Origin: Pinus tabuliformis
Taxonomy: Eukaryota > Streptophyta > Pinopsida > Pinales > Pinaceae
Assembly (NCBI GenBank): GCA_031772625.1
Contig: CM062814.1
Coordinates: 826,034,757 to 826,098,756, forward strand
Reading direction: 5' to 3'
DNA: 64,000 nt
Both the position numbers and the translations under genes were made by a program. Numbering within the stretch: position 1 is the stretch's first letter; every line of letters begins with the position of its first letter. Shown in pieces: positions 33,392-45,554 of this stretch. A model generated the notes under the pieces. It saw nothing but the letters and a program-made list of their open reading frames with translations. It did no database searches and was not told the DNA's origin.

Positions 33392-36300
33392 TTATGTTTG
33401 ATACTCTTTTGGGGAGTTATAAACCCTAGTATCATTTAACATTTTGTGGATTTTGATTGCTTTTGGTATCGAAATGTAAAATTTCACTACATCCTCCTTT
33501 GTTTGATGAGGAATCATTTCACAAATTTATGCAATCCCATATATCCTTTGGAAGCAAAAGTGACACTCTCTAAGAGATAAATTAGCAATTATTACTAAAT
33601 GCATGAATTGGAATTGGTATTAGATGGAAGGGATGCATGGTGTAGATTAACATCAATCCCATATTTTATCCACCTAGCTCTTCTATTTATCTATTTTAGG
33701 TGGATTGTGTTCTTTTGTCTTCTTTTGCTTGGGAGGAAGTTTTAGATCTTCATAAACATATCTTATCTTATGAAAAAACTCCAAGGAGTAAAGGATAGAT
33801 CCCAAAATAAGATAGTATTTCTAGTTATCCATATTCCCCATGACACTATGTTTGGTAAGACTTTGTGCTCAATTTCATCCACTATTTTGGAAATCTATTA
33901 GAGATTGTCAATTTATTGGGTTACTCCAAAATTGTTTTAACCTAACTAGTGATGTTTGATTAGGAGAGGTACCTACCTAGGAGGATTATGTCACCTGAGC
34001 ATATGTCAATTGCAGATTCCATAATATTTTAGAAATCAAATGGGCATGAGCAAAGTCAAATGATTTTCTTTGCTCATGCCTGTTTGATTTCTAAAATATT
34101 CTGGAATATGCAATCAACATAGGGTGTTTAGAGATATCATTGAGCATTAGATTCATAGCCTTAGTTGTTGAGTGGAGGAGTCTTGATTTTGGTGTGATAA
34201 CTTGCTTGGAAGAAGACTTGTGTATAGTACTCTCGATGTTCCATGGAGTTCTTGGTGCTTGTGTTGAAGACCTAGGGTTTGAGGATGCAAACCCTATGAT
34301 GGACATAAAGGCTAGAGGTAGAGTTGTCTTGTAAGCCTTGAACTTATGTTTATGTGGGATTAGTGTCTTCAAAGGATTCAAATCCAATTTCATGTTTGCC
34401 ATCATAAGGACCTCGCCTTTGCTAGGAAATAGACTTATATGGATTGAACTTGATTCCACAATTGAAGTGATTGTTAAATAAATCACTGAAGGTTACAATT
34501 GATCGATTTAGGGAAATAAGGTTGAAATTCTTGGAAACCATTAAGTGTTTACATTTCTAGATTCATGACATCCTATACATAGCATATTCCCTGCAACAAT
34601 GTATGACCAAAATGCATGTACATGCTCACAGATACATAATTCGATTTAGTTGTTTGAAAATATTACTTATACCTGCAAACTCAAATCTAGGGTTTGCAGG
34701 GGTTTTAAATTGTCAAACTACAAATAATGACCTCTGATATTTCTTGTTGTATCCTTGTAGGGGATATAATAACCCTTCCATTCTATTTGTTAGTCTCCAA
34801 GCATATGTCTTCCTCCAAATGTGGATTATGGTATGTTATGTGATTAATTGAGAGCATATTTTTGTTCAAGTCTGGAATATTAAGTACATTTTGTAAAATA
34901 ATTTATTTTACCATCTGATAACTTCACTTGAACATCATTATGGTTTTAAACAAATATGAGTTCTTCCATCACCTAGAATTATAGATTCAAATTTGGATTT
35001 ATCTTCAAGATAAATGAGCTAATATCTTATATTTATCATATGCTTCAAAGCATAGAAAAATACCATTCATCCAGTGATTTACCACACTTAGAAGCAACAA
35101 ACACAAATTCTTCCTTACCTTAGTTCACGTCATGCTCTACAAAATTCACATGCTTCTATTAAGACTGATATTTTCCTGTCACATCATGAAGTATAATAGA
35201 AAACTACTAGAAGGAATGTTAGATCTAACATTCCTATAGAAAATGTTGGAAGGAATGCTAGATCTACAAACACATCGCTAAGTGAATATATGAACAGTGA
35301 AGAATAGAATTTGCATCACTCAAAGACAAATTTCTGTTTCTCATTAACTCACTCAAACAAAACTAAATTGCGAACTCCTTACCTAGGTTAGGAGTTGAAC
35401 TTTTATCCTAAATCTGCCCAAAACAATGCACCTCTAAGCATGAGCCAACAACCTAGATAAGTGTGCCCTCTTCCCACTAGGAAAGGTTTTTGTTGCATGT
35501 GAGCACATGTCCAACTGTGTGCCCTTTTCTAAAAAGAAGAAATTACTCGAGCTCACATGCTCCAGCTACACACAAAACTATGTCTGAAAATAGCTTGAAG
35601 CTAAATTTGAAAAAACAAACTCAAAATAGGTAAGCATTTATTCTAAAAATTGAATTACTAAATTTGGAACAATAGTACAAAAAATGTAGAAAGATAAGGC
35701 TGGTGCATGCATGCAATCACCCACTACCTCATTTGTAAATGCACCACTAGTCTATAACCATTATTGTGCCCCCACTGTTCTATTGAGTGTGCCATGAAGG
35801 TCTCATGAATGTTGCAAAAGATGAATAAAATGCAGTTTCACAATAGAATGTTGTTGCAGAATATACTGTTACAACAGGAGTGCAAAACACCATTGCAGAA
35901 CAAAACACAGAACATTGTTGTAAAAAAAAATGTAGAACACTGTTGCAGAATAGAATGTAGAACATTGCTGGTAAGTTTGTAGTGCCATGTTGATGTTTTT
36001 CTTCACTATGTTTCAACATGAAGAGATTGATAAACCTGTTCAATAGAAGCAATTCTTATTGTTTTCTTACCTTCTTTAGCTCTAACAATATTCTCTATGG
36101 TACCAGGACAAAGTCAGTGAGCCTGTAGAATAGCAGGTCCATACAACAATAGTAAGGGACTATTTATTGTAGGTCCATACAACAATAATATGGAAGTGGT
36201 TTTCCTTGGTTACTGTTTGCAGCAGAGTGTGCGGGATGCACAATTATGTAGGCGAGTATGTGCCACTCTTAGAATATTTTCAATTTTGCATGTTCACTGA

Positions 36301-37732
36301 AATTAAGCTTACTACTGAGACACTATTTTTGAGATTATCTGCATTGAGTGAGTTATTAATTTATATGACCCATATCCATGAGCATTAGTCATAGTTGACC
36401 AATTTTTTATGATTTAGAACACATGCATGATCCATTCCTAGGTCAAAAGGTTTGGCTTATTTTATTGATGATGTTTGCAAGCCATCAAATCTCAAAACAA
36501 ATTTGCAATTTGTTGGGGTTTACTAAATTTCAAAGGCGAAGTTTAAAGGTCAATGTCATGTGAATCTTAAGGCAGATTTAAATTCTAAGGTGATTCCAAA
36601 GGTGAATTTGAATTTTAAGGTCAATTTAAAGAAATTTGATACTTTTAATTATAACTACTTTTTTTAATGGAAGAAGTAAATTTTTTAATTTTTTAATACA
36701 ATTTATTTATTTTTATATTTTGAAATGTTCTGAGGCATGTATATGGATGGGGCCTAATGGTGAATATTATCTGAATCTCATTGGAAATTTTGAAGTAGAA
36801 TTAAATTTAATTGTCGCCAAGTTGAACTTGGACCTTAACCATGTGACCTAGATATATTCTTAGCAGGGCACGAATCTCTTGGTTGCCTAAGATTCAAGTT
36901 TAGGGAGGTGTGATACTCTCAAGGAATGGGATGCATGCTCAAATTCTCCAACTAGTGTTCCAGTTGAGGCCTATTAACCCATAGGAGGATTTTTCTCCTA
37001 TTGTTTTAGCTTGCCAACTAGAAGCCCTATGATTATGCAAAGATATCCAACCTCATGATTGCCATTCATGCTCTCGTTAATGCTTTATTCCATCTATCCT
37101 AGTCATTTAATGAAGATGTGCCATAAAATATGAGTTATATTAACCACTTTTGTAATCATGTGCTTTCTGTTAATGTTTGAGGCCATTCTAGTATGGATCA
37201 TAGGTTGAATTGGATAATTGACTACTTTTGGTTGTATTACTGTTACCATATTTCACCTTGGTGGTTATCATTTGCCCCTTCTCCAATTTGATATTCCTTG
37301 AAGCCCTTTCTTTCCACTGTATATGAGGGGCACAAATATGATGATTTGATTAATGTTGTATGTCCATGGTAATTGATACTTTAGAATTTCCATGTCCTTT
37401 ATTGTTTCCATTGTCGCCCTTAGGTCCACTTCCTTGGAAGTAGCAGTTCATTCTTCCTTTTCTCCTTTACTTCCTACCTCTAAACCTAGATTTCATTTAT
37501 TAGGTTCTCATACTTTTTATCTAGTTCATTCAATATTATGAGAATTTCTAATTTGGTGAGAATTTCAGAACATTGAGTGCCTCTAGCTTCGATAATCATG
37601 TCAATAAAAATCTTCATGTGATAATATAAATCAACAGTTTTATGAAACATACTGTTGTCGCTCCTGTAAAACCATGTCAGGTACCCACTGAAACATTTCT
37701 TAATCCATCTTGTTGCTAGAGGCCATGCCTTG
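33392..37732 (+). repeat. Tandem unit 2, left part
   Basis: Second copy of the 5-kb unit, interrupted at 37732 by the three-LTR array and resumed at 51138. Holds about 900 bp (34571-35476) with no match in unit 1, including a perfect 24-bp palindrome at 35212-35235 and a GAAGGAATGCTAGATCTAC partial echo of it. That block is either an insertion here or a deletion in unit 1; I could not see target duplications. Confidence 0.75.
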
Positions 37733-38773
37733 TGTTATAGACATTTTTGTACCTTACAGCTCTAAGCATGAAATGTCCATAAACCAAGGGATCCTAAGTC
37801 CCTAAAAGTGTTGTTCCTACCCCTAGAGGAACAAGGTCAACCAATTACATCTTCTTCCAGAAGTTCTCCACCAGAAACGTCTCAGAATCAGTCAAATCAG
37901 GATCATTTCAGCTGCTCCACTAGCTAGCTGCGTTGCATAGCACCCCAGTACACTAGCTAGGTGCGTTGCAACGCACCTAAATGCACTACCAGGGTGCGCT
38001 GAGCGGGAAGTGACAAAGGGCAGTGTCATTCCGCGAGGTGGACAGACAATGGAAGCTTCCAGAATCTTCCCCAATGACACTTGCCTCACTAAGTTCGACC
38101 AAGGATGAGTAAGAGGCTCTCAGTCTCCAAGTGGAAGCAAGAACTAACAGAAAGAAGCCACTAGTCAAATCATAAGCTGACTCATCCTCTTTGCATACAT
38201 CTATATATGGATCCCTCATCCCAGAGATCCAGAGGCTGGAATTTGTACATTGCAGAGAATTGCTGTTGGTTTTGAGATAGAGATCAGTGTATTGGGTGAT
38301 TTATGCTTTGTTGGAGGTGAAGAGGGGATTCCTTTGCTGGGGGGTTGATGCTGGATCAAGAATCATCGGTTGTAACTCCTCTTGGACCTTCTTGTTATAT
38401 CAATAAAACTATTTGAGTTTCTCCTACATGCTTGTGTATCAATGATGTTTTTTTATATTTGCATGTTTAGCTTAAATCTGATCCTAAGCTGTTTATGAAT
38501 ATAAATCCATGTCTTTGTGTAGTTTTCCTCTTCTGTGATCTTGCAGGAACTTGGTGAAGCTGGGCAAGTAAGGGAGCAGGTAGCTGGAAGCTGTCAAAGA
38601 GGAGAGAGATTGGATCAAAGGACTAACGCAAGACACAGGTTGGTTCATCCTATTCCTCTTCGTTTATAGTTCATAAAGAAGAATACGAAAGTAGTTTTCC
38701 TTGTTTGTTTCTAAGGTACTGTCACACCTTAGTGGGATAGGGGCGTTCTGAGTAGACACTTTTCCCGTTAACA
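37733..38773 (+). mobile_element. LTR 1
   Basis: TGTTATAG...GTTAACA. TATATATGG near 38202 fits a TATA box and AATAAA at 38401 fits the poly(A) signal, giving a U3-R-U5 layout. GACATTT (37740) and AAATGTC (37771) can pair at the left end. A perfect 22-bp palindrome with half-site TAGGTGCGTTG lies at 37958-37979. Confidence 0.92.
38201..38209 (+). promoter_or_regulatory. TATA box of LTR 1
   Basis: CTATATATGG, about 200 bp before AATAAA (38401-38406). Conserved in LTR 2 and LTR 3 (near 44982 and 50566). Confidence 0.55.
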
Positions 38774-38776
38774 AAA

Positions 38777-38797
38777 TGGCGACTCCGCTGGGGATCG
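38777..38797 (+). other. Primer binding site, tRNA-Arg-like
   Basis: TGGCGACTCCGCTGGGGATC starts three bases after LTR 1. Its complement has the GATCCCC T-arm and CGCCA 3' end expected of a tRNA; from memory the Ogre/Tat lineage of plant gypsy elements uses this tRNA-Arg type. The second internal region has the equivalent site at 45558. Confidence 0.75.
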
Positions 38798-38804
38798 TGT
38801 CTAG

Positions 38805-39047
38805 TTAGTTTGTTTGTGTTTCTCTTGTTGTTTGTTTCATAAACAGAGAAGTAGCAATCGAACTGCATTTGCCATTATCAAATGCAAAGTAGACACCTGC
38901 TACTTCAATCCATTCACTGGATTTGTTTATGATTTGAACAACTGATTCACAAATGATCTGATTACCCTTTGTGATAGCTCTTAGACCTCCTTTAAATCCA
39001 CCCTCTGATTGTGCATTACTGATTGCTTTTACTCGGCCAAAATCCAT
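38805..39047 (-). other. Antisense 80-codon ORF just inside the PBS
   Basis: Minus-strand frame starting MDFGRVKAISNAQSEGGFKG and containing VQIINKSSEWIEVAGVYFAF. Present at full length in the second internal region too (45586-45828) with three amino-acid differences. Tat/Ogre relatives are known to carry extra antisense ORFs, though usually nearer the 3' end. It could be a captured host gene piece, an antisense gene of the element, or chance. No family recognised. Confidence 0.3.
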
Positions 39048-40299
39048 AGATTAAACTGCAAACCGTGACCCAGAACCCAGATAGAAGTCTCGTTTCTGCC
39101 CCAGTGCAGGCACAGTGAAGAGATTCTGCATTTCAACGCAGTTCCCGAGAGGGCTACCTGCGCTGCAATTCAGTTTCTCTGTGTAACAGGTGCGCTGATC
39201 AGCCTAGCCTTGTGCAGCTGAGGTTCTTTGCTTCATTTTTTCAGTTTTGTCTCTGATTTTGCAGCCTGTGATCATTGTGTGTCTGTTTAAAAACCCCTTT
39301 TCTTTGCCTTAATTCCGCCTCCTTTGTACTAAAATACTGTAGATGTTCTTTGTGTGTTTGTTACATCATTTACAGTTTTCATTGAAAGAGTAGAATAGTC
39401 ATACTGTCGTCCTTGGATTTAGATCTGTCGCAAGTGTCGATTTTGATCTTAGGAGAAAGTTTATTTGCTGTTGACAGTCGATTATGCTTTTACTTTTGTC
39501 TTTGGTTTGAATTTGTCACTTTCTAGTGTCGAAACGAGTGTTTATTTCAAAATCATAAAGTGTCGTAATCTTCTCTACCTTTTGATTTCGAAAAGAAGCT
39601 TGTTTGTGTTTTTCACTTGAAAGCAAATTCAGATTTGTACATCAACTTTCTTTTTAGGCATCAATATTAAGAAAGTGAAAACAAATACATGCATATGTGC
39701 ATTTTCATATTGATAGTCTGTTTGGCTTGATTTAGGAAAAGTGCATTTACAGTGTGCTCTTTGCTCTTTGAGAAAAGATTGTGTCTTTCTTTTCCCCTTG
39801 TAGCTAGGATTTTCATTGCTGAAAAGAGATAAAAGCTTGCTTATCATCTTTAGATTGCATTTTAGGAATTTCATCTACATCTCGTGGTGATCCCAAAAGG
39901 CAAACTTCTAAGAAAGATCAACTTAAAATAAATTGAATGAATCTAACAACGCTTTGGAACTTAACGCACAACATTTAGAGGTCTAGGCTAGAGACGTATT
40001 CTGGCGTTGTAAAGCCTGGTAACTGTTGTCCTCACTGATGGTTGGGTGATTCCTCCACTTTGAGACGATAAGTGCCAGTACGGACTTGTGCTCCCACGTA
40101 CCGTCGAGTATATATTGGGAGACCCCTATAGGCTTAAAACCTTTTATCCATAGGAAGCCGTGTCGGCCGCCCTACTGATCGCAATGCACCGAACACAGCA
40201 TTCGGGAAGATTGACTGCCGTACCGTAAAAAGTATTCTGCAGTTTTGCGATTGGTTTGGTACTCCCTCTACCTAGATCTCCAGAGCAGTCCCTTTCGTT

Positions 40300-40423
40300 C
40301 CTTTTCAGACTCCTTAACGGAAAAGGTCCATCTGAGCACTTGTCACTTCAGGCTCATTAAAAATCGAAGGAGACTAGAGTCATCTTTTGTTTTTTCTCGA
40401 CTCTTAAAAATTGAAAAAACAAG
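40300..40423 (+). repeat. Leader hairpins of the constant-loop family (internal 1)
   Basis: Three hairpins follow one another: 40300-40306/40320-40326 (CCTTTTC/GAAAAGG, 7 bp, 13-nt loop), 40346-40349/40366-40369 (CTTC/GAAG) and 40387-40396/40413-40422 (10 bp, TTGTTTTTTC with its complement). The loops read AGACTCCTTAACG, AGGCTCATTAAAAATC and TCGACTCTTAAAAATT: shared core ACTCnTTAA or GCTCnTTAA, different stems. They lie just before the gag-like start at 40501. Counterparts are in internal 2 from 47081. Confidence 0.6.
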
Positions 40424-40500
40424 TTGTGTCAAAGCGTCTTAAAATTTATTTTAAACAAAATATTCATACCCTTTTCCTACGTTGATCTTAGGTTGAGAAA

Positions 40501-41982
40501 ATGGAGTCTACCAACCAAGGAATTCCCCTTGGTGGAAATCCTAGTCCCTTCTCCTCTTGGGGAGATGTTGGTGCACCCCATATGGCCACATTGTCGCTTC
40601 CAGGACTGACAATTGGCTTGCCAGTCTAGCTCTTCTCAACCAATGTCGTTCAGAACACCACTATTCCTGAACAATCGAATCAGCAATTAGACGAGTCCAG
40701 GGTTGCCCACCAACCTTCTACTTCCTCTAATTCTTCCTCTCCTCCTTCCTCTTCGCTTGATGGGGCCGGCAAAGCCAAAAGTCAAGTTCCTAAGGAGAAG
40801 AAGGAGAAGAAGAAGAAAGAGAAGAAGAAGAAGGAGCCAAAGGCGAATGGGGGAAAACGAGTGTCGTCTAACGAAAATCCACACACTGCACCGACCAAGC
40901 CTAAATTGCCATGTGTCATTTGCAAAGGAGACCACTTTCACAGAGATTGTCCTTGCATCCCTCGGATACTAAGGGATTGGTCTCGTCGTTTGCACAATCT
41001 GGTGTCATCAACCTCTGATGATCATGTTGAAAGCACACCGTCAACTAGCGAAAGTGAAGCCCCAGGACAAAGAGGGAAAGCTAGATTTCCCTGTAAACTG
41101 TGCGAAGGCAATCATGCCCTCCACCGTTGTCCCTTCTTAGACGAAGTGAAAAGAGTTTTGGATGATCGTCCGGTTTCACCGTTACGACTTCCTCCTGGAT
41201 ATAAAAAACTCTTGCCGAGTCCGTCGCTAGTTGAGAATCTAGCCGGCTCGCTCAAGTGGTCGGCTGAAGCGCCTATCATCGAAGATAAACCATCTGAATC
41301 CATACCAGACGAAAGTCAAAAGGTCGAGGCGGCAGTTGACCCGGTCTTGCCTTCAGAGGTTTTATCTTCGGATGATACAGTCACTGAAGAGAACAAGGAT
41401 GACACCGTCCAAATTCTCTTCATCAACACAGACTCCGATGAACATGGGGGAAATCTACCCATTCCCTTACCGCAGGAGGGAAGTTCGTCAGAGCCATATC
41501 CGGCCGTCTACTCGGTCCCACCTCCAAGCAACCTAGTTGTCTCCTTCGATTGGAATCAACTAGGCAGACCCCGCTTACCAGCAAGCATACCATTCCGAAT
41601 TATCGTTCAAATATATAGAATGGTCATCGCTGGTACCATCATAGATGAGGGGGCTTCTGTGAGTATCCTTTCCTCTATTGCTTGGAAAGCGCTTGGTTCA
41701 CCATCACTGTTGCCTGAGATGAGAAATCTGACAGGCTTTGATAAAGGAACCAGTCGACCTTTAGGGATCCTTCCCAATGTGCCCATAACATTGAGAGGGA
41801 AGATAGTTCAAATGAATGTAATGGTAGTTCAAGGACCCTTGAATTATAACCTACTCCTTGGACGAGACTATATTTATTGCATGGGAGCCATCGTCTCCTC
41901 ACTCTTTAGAGTAATGTGTTTTTCGCACGAAGGAAGAGTGGTCAAGCTCGTGGACCAGCGTTCATTTCCGGATCACGCATAG
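40501..41982 (+). pseudogene. Gag-like zinc-knuckle protein and protease (internal 1)
   Basis: Begins MESTNQGIPLGGNPSPFSSW. A lysine-rich stretch (40795-40845) is followed by two knuckles: CVICKGDHFHRDC near 40912 and CKLCEGNHALHRC near 41095, with spacing CxxCxxxxHxxxxC. After an acidic linker comes an aspartic-protease-like domain (about 41590-41930): IIDEGASVSILSSIAWKAL (active-site D-[ST]-G appears as DEGAS), then NYNLLLGRDYIYCMGA, the flap-side and LGRD hallmark. The order matches the C-terminal gag to protease part of plant gypsy elements. There is no capsid domain I recognise and no pol. It looks nearly whole, with few breaks. Confidence 0.75.
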
Positions 41983-44502
41983 CAAATAGTCATATACCAT
42001 CCCTAAATGGTCTCTTCATGCAAGAAATGTCTCAATATCCAGTCCGTCCTCCCGATGAGCGCGAGTAATTCAGAGGGATATGATTGAAACCCAGGGGGCA
42101 TGCGTCCTGGTCTGCTTCGGCAAGAAAACTTCGGGTATAGGGTAGGTTTCCGCAGGAGAATATGACCAGTCTGTACCCCGTCCGTGATTGGAAGAGGGGT
42201 TATTCTAGAATAAGATTCTCTTGTCAAAGTTATGTGAGTTGGTGGGCGTCGTCACTCACCTTTGTTTATCTCGGTAGACACCGCCGAAGAAGTGTTTTTT
42301 TTGCACTGCGAATAGAACAATCTTTGGGTAACCTGTAAGAGGTAGGCCTTTCCCGATAGAACAAATGTTTTGTCTGCAAATTGAGGGGTAACCTTGAAAC
42401 CATATTTTATACCTGGGGGCATGCAAACCTTTTGGAGTGCAAGCGAGGGGCGACTATTTATTTTTTTAAAATTTTAGGACCTCTAACCCTTTAAACTCGT
42501 AGGATTAGTCGTCACCTAACTTGCATAAAGAAAGGATGTGGGGCAAAAATCTAAAAGTTGCCGTTTTATATGAGACATTCTTATCATATGACTGGATTAA
42601 TCGAGCAGTTTTAGCGCATAGTTCAAGCTCGTTAAAAAATAAACATAAGACATGAGCAAATGTTTCCACCCGCGTTTAAGCTCATTAAAAAATGAACTAT
42701 TCCCCGGTAAATAACCACCATGAATGAAGCATTTCAGCCATTAAAGCCTTGGTCATGTTTGCACCATCACCTCCACTTTTCCATTGGCCGATCATTCACC
42801 TCCATTTGATTGTTTACCCATTTTAAGGAACAACTGCGAAGAGTGATTTCACTAGCCATCCTTGTGACACTGCCCTGATTGGAAAATTCCAACCCTTACC
42901 TGGAATCAGCTGCTACCCATTTTATCACTTGTTCCTCAAAAGACGAGTCTTCTTTAAGCTCTTTTCAACTGACTCGTAAAATATGAAAAGATTGCCGAGT
43001 TTTGGCCTTCCAGCTCGTTAAAGCGACCGGAAGTGCTATCCCTCCTCTAGATTTTAATATTTTTGGACCTGAGGGATTATTGCACAAAAAGATCGAGCGC
43101 TTGTTTTGTTCGGCTCGTTAAAACTATCGAAAATTCATCCCTTCTGTATTGTTTTATACTTTTTCAGACTTAAGGGACTAGATGATGAAAAAGGAATTTC
43201 GGAGTTACCTTTACGTACCTTTTCAGACTCTCTAAAAATGAAAAGGACCGAGTTATCTTTGTTGTTAAACTCGTTTAAAAAGATTAATAGCGACAAACTT
43301 GTCTTTAGACGAGAACGAGTTTCACTATCGCTAGGCTCGTTAAAGCATAGCGATGGGTTTGCCCGAAGGGCAAATTATAGAACAAGCATATGTTATCCTC
43401 CTCAAGCTTGACAAAAATAAAGAGGTACTGGTCAGCAATGAATGGGGAAAAATTGGGAAGAAACTCAAAGAATCTTTATTGGTAGCAAGTCGCTCTTGAA
43501 CATGACACTTCCATTCCGTGCCTAAGTCGGGTTGGGTTGTTTCATTCATTGGTCACATCGCCATGGTCACGCCATACCATCAACATTTGGGGTAAATGCT
43601 ACCAATCCATCACATAAGTGTCGCCGACATGTTCAAGAGAAGTCATCTAGAGAAGTCACCCGTATCCCATCCACTACCATACATTATACTTCATTCCTTC
43701 ATGACCGCCATCCTGAACCATATATCATCAGATCGTTTTACCCTCCATCAAAATCATTTGCTCCGTTCCATGTCATTGATGTGGGATTCATCAAGGCCCT
43801 CCTTTGATGGATCGCTTCTTGTCGACATCAGCTCATTATCCAAGAAGTTGATCTAGGAACACCCCATTCAGTACTTTGAAGCTTGCATGCCTCAATGGCA
43901 AGTTTCTCACTTCCGGCGACAGGTATATATCAATGACCTTCGACCGAAAGATTTTGCGTGGTGTTCGATGCCAAGTCCTTTATTCACACCACGTGAATTG
44001 TACTGCAGTACCTTGAGGGTCATCATCATTATCGGTGATTCCTCTCGCGCTTGTTAACAGTTTACATCATCGACTGGTAATCAAGCGATGTCTTTCCATG
44101 TTCGACTTCAAAACATTTCTCACATGGATCGACTTGTACTTAGAGTGACGATCGAATGAGATTGAAGACCCCGGATCTAGTTTCATCCATCCGGGCTGCG
44201 ATATATATTCAGGAAAAATAAAGGCATTGACATGTACAGCATTTCAGCACAGATAATCATCCTACCGAAAGGATGATGACTTCATCAGAATCATCAGTCT
44301 ACCATCAGACGATTGTTTGTCCTGTGTACATAAGAAATGAATTTATAAAGCTGAGCATGGGAATGCACGCCTTAGCTAGATCATGAAAACAGTATGAAGA
44401 TAATGTATTGTATTGTATCTTATTACAGGTCTCCTCCCAGCATTGAAAGAACTTCGGATCCTCCTAATAAATCATTTCACCCGATAAACGGCCTCATACT
44501 TT
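41983..44502 (+). other. Long 3' non-coding region with constant-loop hairpins (internal 1)
   Basis: No coding match. It contains further hairpins of the family: 42674-42678/42693-42697, 42960-42967/42984-42991 (TCTTTTCA), 43007-43011/43029-43033, 43109-43112/43128-43131, 43159-43166/43186-43193 (CTTTTTCA), 43218-43225/43239-43246 (CCTTTTCA), 43258-43264/43291-43297 and 43327-43333/43348-43354 (ATCGCTA/TAGCGAT). Most loops contain a form of GCTCGTTAAA. The 43400-44500 stretch has open frames repeated in internal 2 but no family match. Confidence 0.6.
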
Positions 44503-44512
44503 AGGGGGCAAC
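44503..44512 (+). other. Polypurine tract before LTR 2
   Basis: AGGGGGCAAC abuts the TGTTATAG start of LTR 2; the same tract precedes LTR 3 (50091-50100). It primes plus-strand DNA synthesis in LTR elements. Confidence 0.65.
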
Positions 44513-45554
44513 TGTTATAGACATTTTTGTGCCTTACAGCTCTAAGCATGAAATGTCCATAAACCAAGGGATCCTAAGTCCCTAAAAGTGTTGTTCCTAC
44601 CTCTAGAGGAACAAGGTCAACCAATTACAGCTTCTCCCAGAAGTTCTCCACCAGAAACTGCTCAGAATCAGTCAAATCAGGATCATTTCAGCTGCTCCAC
44701 TAGCTAGCTGCGTTGCATAGCACCCCAATACACTAGCTAGGTGCGTTGCAACGCACCTAAATGCACTACCATGGTGCGCTGAACGGGAAGTGACAAATGG
44801 CAGTGTCATTCCGCGAGGTGGACAGACAATGGAAGCTTCCAGAATCTTCCCCAATGACACTTGCCTCACTGAGTTCGACCAAGGATGAGTAAGAGGCTCT
44901 CAGTCTCCAAGTGGAAGCAAGAACTGACAAAAAGAAGCCACTAGTCAAATCATAAGCTGACTCATCCTCTTTGCATACATCTATATATGGATCCCTCATC
45001 CCAGAGATCCAGAGGCTGGAATTTTGTACATTGCAGAGAATTGCTGTTGGTTTTGAGATAGAGATCAGTGTATTGGGTGATTTATGCTTTGTTGGAGGTG
45101 AAGAGGGGATTCCTTTGCTGGGGGGTTGATGCTGGATCAGGAATCATCGGTTGTAACTCCTCCTGGACCTTCTTGTTATATCAATAAAACTATTTGAGTT
45201 TCTCCTACATGCTTGTGTATCAATGATGTTTTGTTATATTTGCATGTTTAGCTTAAATCTGATCCTAAGCTATTTATGAATGTAAATCCATGTCTTTGTG
45301 TAGTTTTCCTCTTCTGTGATCTTGCAGGAACTTGGTGAAGTTGGGCAAGTAAGGGAGCAGGTAGCTGGAAGCTGTCAAAGAGGAGAGAGATTGGATCAAA
45401 GGACTAACACAAGACACAGGTTGGTTCATCCTATTCCTCTTCGTTTATAGTTCATAAAGAAGAATACGAAAGTAGTTTTCCTTGTTTGTTTCTAAGGTAC
45501 TGTCACACCTTAGTGGGATAGGGGCGTTCTGAGTAGACACTTTTCCCGTTAACA
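44513..45554 (+). mobile_element. LTR 2 (shared middle LTR)
   Basis: Serves as 3' LTR of internal 1 and 5' LTR of internal 2. Preceded by a polypurine tract and followed by a PBS. It keeps the 22-bp palindrome (44738-44759). No target duplication at its edges, as expected for a recombination product. Confidence 0.92.

Noticed and set aside
40687-40972. Leucine-rich and arginine-rich ORFs
   Set aside because: They are other-frame readings of the lysine-rich AAGAAGGAG tract in the gag-like protein.
40300-43354. CRISPR array
   Set aside because: The recurring motif sits in hairpin loops with irregular spacing and no constant repeat-spacer layout, and the context is a plant retroelement.
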